Source: Tragulus kanchil (Eukaryota; Chordata; Mammalia; Artiodactyla; Tragulidae). Taken from it: 64,000 bases of DNA. This document shows positions 56,821-64,000 of this stretch, piece by piece. Numbering within the stretch: the first letter of the stretch is position 1; every line of letters starts with the position of its first letter. The position numbers and the translations under genes were made by a program. The notes beneath the pieces are model-generated. The model worked only from the letters and a program-made list of their open reading frames with translations. It was not told the DNA's origin and made no database searches. The stretch lies in the NCBI GenBank assembly GCA_022376925.1, contig JAIOJX010000005.1:159045501-159109500 (forward strand), given 5' to 3'.

Positions 56821-57012
56821 TCTACCCCACCCTAATCCACACACTTTACCAATGGATGGGAGGCAGGGATCTACCCAGCCTCAGCCTCTCAGCAGGAGGA
56901 GGGGAAACAGAATCCAAATGAGTTGCAACTTGAATTCCTTCCTTCCCAGGGACAGATAACCAAAGGGGCACGAAGAAGAGGCCTGCTTCCTTTTTTTCTC
57001 ATCTTTATTCTT

Positions 57013-57171
57013 TTAACCATATTTATTTATTTGGCTGCATCGGGTCTTAGTTGAGGCATGCAAGCTTAGTCACCTTGTGGCATGTGGGATCTTCTTTCCC
57101 CTGATCAGGGATTGAACCTGCATCCCCTGCATTCAAAGGCAGATTCTTAACCACTGGACCACCAGGAAGTT
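57013..57171 (-). mobile_element. CHR SINE, D16 copy 2
   Basis: Same insertion as 55947-56106, shifted by 1066 nt. Confidence 0.87.
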
Positions 57172-57175
57172 CCCT

Positions 57176-57621
57176 ATTTTTTCACTTTTTAACACACAAA
57201 GCATTTCGTACTGGGGTGGTATAGCCGATTAACAGTGTTGTGGTAGCTTCCGGGGAACAGCAGAGGAACTCAGCCGTACGCATACATGTATCCATTCTCT
57301 CCCGAGCCTCCCTCACATCCAGGCTGGCATGTAGCATTGAGCAGAATTCCATGTGCTATACAATAGGTCTTTGTTGGTTGTCCATTTAAATACAGCAGTG
57401 TGTACATGACCTTCCCAAAGTCCCTGACTATCCCTCTCCCGGCAACCATAAATTCGTTTTCTAAGTCTGTGAGTCTCCTTCTGTTTTGTAAGTCCGTTTG
57501 TATAATTTCTTTTAGGTTCCACATACAAGGGATGTCATGTGACATTTCCCCTTCTCTGTCTGACTCACTTCACTCGGTAGGACACTCTCCAGGTCCATCC
57601 ACGTTGCTGCAAGTGGAGGCC
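57176..57621 (-). mobile_element. L1 LINE 3' region, D16 copy 2
   Basis: Same as 56110-56555 shifted by 1066 nt. Confidence 0.85.
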
Positions 57622-57655
57622 TGCTCCCTTAAATTCCTTCTACCAAAGCTTTTGT

Positions 57656-57886
57656 CTCACATGTGCATATGTGCTCAATCGGTTAGTCGCGTCCAACTCT
57701 GCGACCCTCTGGATGGTAGCCCCCCAGGCTCCTCTGTCCCTGGGGATTCTCCAGGCAAGCCTGCTGGGCTGGGTTGCCATGCCCTCCTCCGGGGGATCTT
57801 CCTGATGCAGGCAGGGATCAAACCCACCTCTCCTGAGTCTCCTGCATTGATAGGCTGGTTCTTTACCACTGTCGCCACCTGGGAAG
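57656..57886 (-). mobile_element. Bov-tA SINE, D16 copy 2
   Basis: Same as 56590-56820 shifted by 1066 nt. Confidence 0.88.
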
Positions 57887-57944
57887 CTCGCATCTACCCC
57901 ACCCTAATCCACACACTTTACCAGGAGGCAGAAGGGTGGACTAT

Positions 57945-58157
57945 CTAGGGCAGAGGCTGCCAGGGTCCAACCTCGGGTGCTTGCTAGCTATGCAACCCTG
58001 GGCGAATCGCTGACCCTGTCTGTGCATGTGTTTCCTCGTCTATCAACTAGAGATAATAAGAGAAACCACCTCCCAATGCTGTTGTGAGCATTCAATAATA
58101 ATAGAGACAATGATTTCAAGCAGTCCCAGGCACATGGTAAATGTCAATTATCATTAG
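57945..58157 (+). mobile_element. MIR SINE
   Basis: 'tgcttgctagctatgcaacc', 'gtttcctcgtctatcaacta', 'cacctcccaatgctgttgtg' and 'aggcacatggtaaatgtcaa' follow MIR. The second copy lies at 59027-59239. Confidence 0.85.
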
Positions 58158-58231
58158 GAGCTGCTGGCCCTTCTGGTGTCATTGAGGCCCCTAGGGGGTG
58201 TAGATATCACCAGCGACTACACTGTGGTGAA

Positions 58232-58259
58232 GGGGAGGGGCAGGGGAGGGGCAGGGGAC
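58232..58259 (+). promoter_or_regulatory. G-quadruplex-forming tract
   Basis: Five runs of four G are separated by A or CA, a strong intramolecular quadruplex pattern. The second copy lies at 59314-59341. The role is unknown. Confidence 0.6.
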
Positions 58260-58341
58260 GTCTGGAAGGAGCAGCAACAGAAGACATGGGGGAGGGGAGC
58301 TTTGTGGGAGAGGAAGTCTGCCCAGCTGGGCTCCCACCTTC

Positions 58342-58566
58342 ATGTGCTCAGTTGCTCAGTCTCTCAGTCATGTCTGACTCTTGGAAACCTAGGGACTGTA
58401 GCTCTCCAGGCTCCTCTGTCCATGCCATTCTCCAGGCAAGACTACTGGAGCGGGCTGCCATTTCCTCCCTCAGGGGATCTTCCTGACACAGGGATCGAAC
58501 CCGCATCTCCTGAGGCTACTGCATTGGTAGACGGATTTTTTTAACCCTGAGAATACCGGCTCCCTG
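58342..58566 (-). mobile_element. Bov-tA SINE, minus strand
   Basis: 'tctcagtcatgtctgactct', 'ctccaggcaagactactgga', reversed B-box (gggatcgaacccgc). The reversed head is decayed after a T-run (58537-58543). The second copy lies at 59424-59648. Confidence 0.86.
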
Positions 58567-59026
58567 GAATACTGGCTCCCACCTTATCCTCCTTCATTCT
58601 TCACTTTCTTCCCATTCTGCTCCCTCCCCGAGAGAGAAACAGACACACAAAGAACTGCACCTGCTGTTGGGTGTCTTCCGCTTAAGAGGCTGGCCCCAGG
58701 TCACCACCATTCCTTCAGGACATCTGCTTCCTGGATGGGTTGGCCTAGGACTCATCAGGACAGGGTGGTCACTGCGGATGGGGAAAGTGAAGTGTTGAAT
58801 GGGCACCAGAAGGCTCTGGTCACTTCAGAAGTAGCCCAGGAGGGCTCCCGATCAGAAGGCATCTGGTCCTAACTGTACATGGGAATGAAGCTCACTCATA
58901 CATAGTGTTTCCCCACTCAGACTTGCAGCTCTCTGAAAAAATAGTTACCACTGTCGCCACCTGGGAAGCTCGCATCTACCCCACCCTAATCCACACACTT
59001 TACCAGGAGGCAGAAGGGTGGACTAT

Positions 59027-59239
59027 CTAGGGCAGAGGCTGCCAGGGTCCAACCTCGGGTGCTTGCTAGCTATGCAACCCTGGGCGAATCGCTGACCCTG
59101 TCTGTGCATGTGTTTCCTCGTCTATCAACTAGAGATAATAAGAGAAACCACCTCCCAATGCTGTTGTGAGCATTCAATAATAATAGAGACAATGATTTCA
59201 AGCAGTCCCAGGCACATGGTAAATGTCAATTATCATTAG
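59027..59239 (+). mobile_element. MIR SINE, D17 copy 2
   Basis: As 57945-58157 shifted by 1082 nt. Confidence 0.85.
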
Positions 59240-59423
59240 GAGCTGCTGGCCCTTCTGGTGTCATTGAGGCCCCTAGGGGGTGTAGATATCACCAGCGACT
59301 ACACTGTGGTGAAGGGGAGGGGCAGGGGAGGGGCAGGGGACGTCTGGAAGGAGCAGCAACAGAAGACATGGGGGAGGGGAGCTTTGTGGGAGAGGAAGTC
59401 TGCCCAGCTGGGCTCCCACCTTC

Positions 59424-59648
59424 ATGTGCTCAGTTGCTCAGTCTCTCAGTCATGTCTGACTCTTGGAAACCTAGGGACTGTAGCTCTCCAGGCTCCTCTG
59501 TCCATGCCATTCTCCAGGCAAGACTACTGGAGCGGGCTGCCATTTCCTCCCTCAGGGGATCTTCCTGACACAGGGATCGAACCCGCATCTCCTGAGGCTA
59601 CTGCATTGGTAGACGGATTTTTTTAACCCTGAGAATACCGGCTCCCTG
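59424..59648 (-). mobile_element. Bov-tA SINE, D17 copy 2
   Basis: As 58342-58566 shifted by 1082 nt. Confidence 0.86.
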
Positions 59649-60527
59649 GAATACTGGCTCCCACCTTATCCTCCTTCATTCTTCACTTTCTTCCCATTCT
59701 GCTCCCTCCCCGAGAGAGAAACAGACACACAAAGAACTGCACCTGCTGTTGGGTGTCTTCCGCTTAAGAGGCTGGCCCCAGGTCACCACCATTCCTTCAG
59801 GACATCTGCTTCCTGGATGGGTTGGCCTAGGACTCATCAGGACAGGGTGGTCACTGCGGATGGGGAAAGTGAAGTGTTGAATGGGCACCAGAAGGCTCTG
59901 GTCACTTCAGAAGTAGCCCAGGAGGGCTCCCGATCAGAAGGCATCTGGTCCTAACTGTACATGGGAATGAAGCTCACTCATACATAGTGTTTCCCCACTC
60001 AGACTTGCAGCTCTCTGAAAAAAATAGTGACTACTCTCTCCCCTCAGACTGGGGCTCCCTGAGGCAGGGCTGTGTCTCCCCTCTCAGTCTCCTTTCTGAG
60101 TGACACCTCATTTCTCTCCTAGAATTAATTAGACTTTGGCCTCATGGCTATTCTAGGGAGGGAATGCTGGCTGTTCCACTTACTGAAAAATTTCCTTCAT
60201 CCTGTCTGGTAGGTGAACAGCAAGGTGGAGAATTATAGACTTGGCAGGAAGTGGAAAGACCCCTTGAGATTCATGGAGTCCGTGTTTTGCTGGTGGAGGC
60301 TGATGGAGGTTCTCTCCAGGCCACAGCCCTTCCCTGGTCCTGCCCAGGGTCCGGCGGCAGCTTGCTCAGGCCTGCGCCTGGCTTCAGGAGCCTGGCTTCA
60401 GGAGCAGCGAGAAGCAGGAATGGCTCCTCAGTGTGCAGCCTTATCCCAAGCCCCAGAGGAAAGCTCTTGTGCGATGGGAGCCGGAAGGTCCATCTCTGTG
60501 TATGAACTACACTGATTGCTTGAAATT
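59649..60527. other. Non-genic stretch, nothing recognised
   Basis: A short tandem 'caggagcctggctt' / 'caggagcagcgag' is visible at about 60384-60412. Frames at 60213-60515 show no domain. Confidence 0.45.
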
Positions 60528-60971
60528 GAGTTTAAACTAGCGCTTATGGAATGAGTAATCACCAACATGCCGGCCAGTTATTCCCTAGCTAGAAGGCTCA
60601 CCTCGATCAGCCTCCAAATTCTCCACCTTCCCAATGGGCTCAGCTGCACCTTCTCTTGACCCACTCTGACCCCCTGCGGCACTCAAGTGTGGCCCTTGAG
60701 TCCGGTTCCCCAACCTTGACACTGACTAGACTCACTAGAGGAGTTTTCCAAAAAGACTCATGCCCGGCTCCAGCACCAGGAATTCTGGTTTAATTGGCTG
60801 AGGGTGGGACGAGGGCATTGATCCGGTTAAGTCCCCAGGTGGTGCTGACGCGCTGCTGTGATCGGGAACCAGCGGACCAGGCTGCGGTCTCCTCCGTAGA
60901 GAGAAGGAACTGTTGTTAAAATCACCCAACGCCAGTGTCCAGCAGTACACCTGGCTCGTAGCAGGTGCTCC

Positions 60972-61362
60972 ATGCTGTTGTCCAGTCGTTAGTTGGGTCC
61001 AGCTCTTTGTGACCTTATGGACTGCAGCACACCAGGCTTCCCTGTCCTTCACTATCTCCTGGAGTTTGCTCAGACTCACGCCCATTGAGTCAATGATGCC
61101 ATCCAACCATCTCATCCTCTGCTGTCCTCTTCTCTTGCCTTCAATCTCTCCCAGCATCAGGGTCTTTTCCAATGAATCAGCTATTTCCATTAGGTGGCCA
61201 AAGCATTGGAGCTTTCAACATCATTCCTTCCAATGAATATTCAGGGTTGACTTCCTTTAGGATGGACTGGTTTGATCTCCTTGCCATCCGAGGGACTTTC
61301 AAGAGTCTTCTCCAGCACCACACTTCGAAAGCATTGATTCTTTGGTGCTCAGCGCTCCATTT
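60972..61362 (-). mobile_element. BovB 3' end with RT C-terminal relic, minus strand
   Basis: A long reversed BovB 3' end: 'gttgtccagtcgttagttgg', 'ctcctggagtttgctcagac', 'tcaatctctcccagcatcag', 'tggccaaagcattggagctt' and 'gattctttggtgctcagcgc'. The minus frame through about 61190 reads like the RTE RT tail (motifs [20 protein letters not shown] and EAW). The second copy lies at 62014-62404 and a partial third at 63424-63486. Confidence 0.92.
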
Positions 61363-61365
61363 CTC

Positions 61366-61410
61366 CATAAATAAATAAATAAGTAAGTAAGTTCTCCATA
61401 AGTAAATAAA
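61366..61410. repeat. (AAAT)n/(AAGT)n simple repeat
   Basis: Tetranucleotide units 'aaataaataaataagtaagt' follow the BovB end; repeated at 62408-62452 and 63489-63533. Confidence 0.85.
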
Positions 61411-62013
61411 AGACTTCACGACAGGTGGGCCAGTTCCCTTCCTGGTGGTGCCCAAAAGTAAACAGGACTGGAGTCGGTCTTCCTTTCCGGCAGGTGAGGT
61501 GGTGATTAAGAGCTTATCTCTGCTGACGGGTAGAGTGGAAACTGCCACCTTTTGGGCCTTGGGCCCCAAGAGTTTAAACTAGCGCTTATGGAATGAGTAA
61601 CCACCAACATGCCGGCCAGTTATTCCCTAGCGAGAAGGCTCACCTCGATCGGCCTCCAAATTCTCCACCTTCCCAATGGGCTCAGCTGCACCTTCTCTTG
61701 ACCCACTCTGAGCCCCTGCGGCACTCAAGTGTGGCCCTTGAGTCCGGTTCCCCAACCTTGACACTGACTAGACTCACTAGAGGAGTTTTCCAAAAAGACT
61801 CATGCCCGGCTCCAGCACCAGGAATTCTGGTTTAATTGGCTGAGGGTGGGACGAGGGCATTGATCCGGTTAAGTCCCCAGGTGGTGCTGACGCGCTGCTG
61901 TGATCGGGAACCAGCGGACCAGGCTGCGGTCTCCTCCGTAGAGAGAAGGAACTGTTGTTAAAATCACCCAACGCCAGTGTCCAGCAGTACACCTGGCTCG
62001 TAGCAGGTGCTCC

Positions 62014-62404
62014 ATGCTGTTGTCCAGTCGTTAGTTGGGTCCAGCTCTTTGTGACCTTATGGACTGCAGCACACCAGGCTTCCCTGTCCTTCACTATCTC
62101 CTGGAGTTTGCTCAGACTCACGCCCATTGAGTCAATGATGCCATCCAACCATCTCATCCTCTGCTGTCCTCTTCTCTTGCCTTCAATCTCTCCCAGCATC
62201 AGGGTCTTTTCCAATGAATCAGCTATTTCCATTAGGTGGCCAAAGCATTGGAGCTTTCAACATCATTCCTTCCAATGAATATTCAGGGTTGACTTCCTTT
62301 AGGATGGACTGGTTTGATCTCCTTGCCATCCGAGGGACTTTCAAGAGTCTTCTCCAGCACCACACTTCGAAAGCATTGATTCTTTGGTGCTCAGCGCTCC
62401 ATTT
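62014..62404 (-). mobile_element. BovB 3' end, D18 copy 2
   Basis: Same insertion as 60972-61362 shifted by 1042 nt. Confidence 0.92.
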
Positions 62405-62559
62405 CTCCATAAATAAATAAATAAGTAAGTAAGTTCTCCATAAGTAAATAAAAGACTTCACGACAGGTGGGCCAGTTCCCTTCCTGGTGGTGCCCAAAAG
62501 TAAACAGGACTGGAGTCGGTCTTCCTTTCCGGCAGGTGAGGTGGTGATTAAGAGCTTAT

Positions 62560-62700
62560 CTCTGCTGACGGGTAGAGTGGATTCAAATTCTGCCACCTTT
62601 TGGGCCTTGGGAAAGCCTCAGTTTCCTCATCTATGAGCGGGACTAGTAACAGCCTCTGTCTCACAGAGCTGTTTTGAGGAGGATGGAGTGCGACTCCGTA
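62560..62700 (+). mobile_element. MIR SINE fragment
   Basis: 'gagtggattcaaattctgcc' with 'gggaaagcctcagtttcctc', 'atctatgagcgggactagta' and 'cacagagctgttttgaggag'. The second copy lies at 63641-63781. Confidence 0.8.
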
Positions 62701-63235
62701 AAGGCTTCCTTCAGGCTATTTGTGTTCATCTGGGTCTTGGCAGGAAACAGATGGTTTAGTCAGGAGAGTTTACCAAAGAGGGTGTCTGCAGAGATGTGGG
62801 CAGGGCTGAGGAGAGCAGTAAGGGAGTACAGAATCCCGGGGCTAGCGACCTGGGGATGCTGTTAACACCCAGAGGTCTAGAGGGACACTGAGTGGAAGCT
62901 AGAATCCAGAGTCAGAGCTATGTTGTAGGAGAGGGGCGGAGTCAGGCTCCACGAGACCCAAGGAAGAGGCCCCTGCACCCCAAAATACCTGCCTCAACCC
63001 CATTCTCCCTTCCCCACCCCGTCTCCTCATGGTGATCCCCACTGGGCAATGCCAACCAGAGTTCACTTCACAGGCGCCCCAGGGATGTAGTCTCAGAGGG
63101 ACCCCCCAGGGCACAAGGCAGGGTGGCAGCGGGCGGAGAGTGGATTGGGAGAAACAGACGGATCTGCAGCATCCTGACATACAGCGAGCACCGATGAAAC
63201 AGCATTACTCTTGTTACCGTTCCTGTGACTTCTAC

Positions 63236-63423
63236 CGACTGTCTCGTGCGCGCCCACCTTGCTCTTTAACAGTACTGTTAGCACACAGGGTCTCCTGAGC
63301 ATAGCCCACCGCCCGGGCCCGGCCCAGCTCTCAACTGCCCGTCCACAGGCGCCCGGACACAGCGGGAGGCGGAGGAAGAAATGACAGCACATCCTTCACC
63401 GCTTCACGGGGCCCGGCACAGCT
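63236..63423. other. CpG-richer non-repeat segment
   Basis: 'gtctcgtgcgcgcccacc', 'cgcccgggcccggcccagct' and 'caggcgcccggacacagcgg' make a short GC- and CpG-rich block. It is too short to call a CpG island, and no promoter or exon is visible. Confidence 0.35.
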
Positions 63424-63640
63424 AAGAGTCTTCTCCAGCACCACACTTCGAAAGCATTGATTCTTTGGTGCTCAGCGCTCCATTTCTCCATAAATAAATA
63501 AATAAGTAAGTAAGTTCTCCATAAGTAAATAAAAGACTTCACGACAGGTGGGCCAGTTCCCTTCCTGGTGGTGCCCAAAAGTAAACAGGACTGGAGTCGG
63601 TCTTCCTTTCCGGCAGGTGAGGTGGTGATTAAGAGCTTAT

Positions 63641-63781
63641 CTCTGCTGACGGGTAGAGTGGATTCAAATTCTGCCACCTTTTGGGCCTTGGGAAAGCCTC
63701 AGTTTCCTCATCTATGAGCGGGACTAGTAACAGCCTCTGTCTCACAGAGCTGTTTTGAGGAGGATGGAGTGCGACTCCGTA
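63641..63781 (+). mobile_element. MIR SINE fragment, D19 copy 2
   Basis: As 62560-62700 shifted by 1081 nt. Confidence 0.8.
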
Positions 63782-64000
63782 AAGGCTTCCTTCAGGCTAT
63801 TTGTGTTCATCTGGGTCTTGGCAGGAAACAGATGGTTTAGTCAGGAGAGTTTACCAAAGAGGGTGTCTGCAGAGATGTGGGCAGGGCTGAGGAGAGCAGT
63901 AAGGGAGTACAGAATCCCGGGGCTAGCGACCTGGGGATGCTGTTAACACCCAGAGGTCTAGAGGGACACTGAGTGGAAGCTAGAATCCAGAGTCAGAGCT

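Larger units (their letters stand above)
55808..57940. repeat. Doublet D16: direct tandem copies, period 1066
   Basis: Copy 1 is 55808-56873 and copy 2 is 56874-57940. Copy 1 starts inside copy 2 of D15, so 'cccagcctcagcctctcagc' occurs at 54689, 55808 and 56874. Near its end copy 1 lacks 'ctcgca' (56820) and degrades over 56846-56873. Copy 2 has 'cttctttcccc' for 'cttcgttccc' and 'ccaggaag' for 'ccagggaag'. Confidence 0.95.
57863..60027. repeat. Doublet D17: direct tandem copies, period 1082
   Basis: Copy 1 is 57863-58944 and copy 2 is 58945-60027. Copies agree throughout; copy 1's final A-run has six A and copy 2's has seven. The join falls at 'atag/ttaccactg'. The unit starts in the SINE of D16 copy 2. 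Confidence 0.96.
60528..62612. repeat. Doublet D18: direct tandem copies, period 1042
   Basis: Copy 1 is 60528-61563, six filler bases, copy 2 61570-62612. Substitutions occur only in the first 150 nt or so of copy 2 (gtaatcacc/gtaaccacc, tagctag/tagcgag, gatcagc/gatcggc, tgacccc/tgagccc). Near its end copy 1 lacks part of 'gattcaaattctgcc'. This is the shortest period of the set. Confidence 0.95.
62343..64000. repeat. Doublet D19: direct tandem copies, period 1081, cut by the window end
   Basis: Copy 1 is 62343-63423 and copy 2 starts at 63424 (aagagtcttctcc) and runs off the window at 64000. It begins in the BovB of D18 copy 2, so this BovB end appears three times. Visible parts agree closely. 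Confidence 0.94.

Noticed and set aside
5245..64000. The doublet series as a novel biological duplication system
   Set aside because: Errors and filler are confined to joins, periods are nearly constant across unrelated DNA, and every unit has exactly two copies. Assembly duplication explains all of this without new biology.

Overview
This window is nuclear DNA from a ruminant (pecoran artiodactyl). The evidence is its interspersed repeats: Bov-tA/BovA SINEs, 3' ends of the RTE-type LINE BovB, tRNA-Glu SINEs of the CHR type, and artiodactyl L1 tails, on a background of old mammalian L2, MIR and L1M remnants. Family names come from recall of consensus sequences, without a database search. I find no protein-coding gene, rRNA, tRNA gene, CRISPR array or virus. 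The open frames are short, appear on both strands, and mostly lie in repeats or low-complexity DNA. The only recognisable protein relics are the decayed C-terminal ends of L1 ORF2 and BovB reverse transcriptase. The window is most likely intergenic or deep intronic DNA.

The dominant feature is a series of 19 direct doublets, D1 to D19. In each, about 1.04-1.15 kb of otherwise single-copy sequence is immediately repeated head to tail. The joins lie near 6352, 8386, 14325, 18250, 20447, 24118, 30195, 34173, 37640, 39482, 41390, 43324, 45712, 48085, 54955, 56873, 58944, 61566 and 63423. The doublets are unrelated to one another, yet the period is nearly constant. Copies are near-identical in the middle. 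Indels, homopolymer contractions and filler bases of 0 to about 47 nt cluster in the last part of copy 1 and the first part of copy 2. From 36.5 to 49.2 kb and from 53.8 kb to the window end the doublets follow one another directly, and successive units usually overlap. This is what unmerged contig ends, overlapping by about 1.1 kb and joined by error-prone sequence, would look like. I read it as false duplication in the assembly. The real locus is probably about 20 kb shorter, roughly 43-44 kb.

Layout: 1-5.2 kb is single copy with L1, CHR and two Bov-tA elements. 5.2-9.6 kb is an L2 LINE interrupted by BovB and CHR, inflated by D1 and D2. 9.5-13.2 kb is single copy with SINEs and an old L1M. 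13.2-15.5 kb is D3, carrying an intact long tRNA-type SINE. 17.2-21.6 kb is D4 and D5. 22.2-22.5 kb is an AT-rich island. 23-25.2 kb is D6. 26.7-29.1 kb holds a microsatellite-bearing CHR element and an L1 with a SINE nested inside another SINE. 29-31.4 kb is D7. 31.6 kb holds a 51-bp palindrome. 33-35.3 kb is D8. 36.5-49.2 kb is D9-D14. 49.2-53.8 kb is single copy with CHR, BovB and MIR. 53.8-64 kb is D15-D19.

Because there are no genes, no pathway can be described. The useful biology is repeat history (nested insertions with target-site duplications) and a few non-repeat AT-rich blocks that could be conserved regulatory DNA. Those blocks cannot be tested without alignment.
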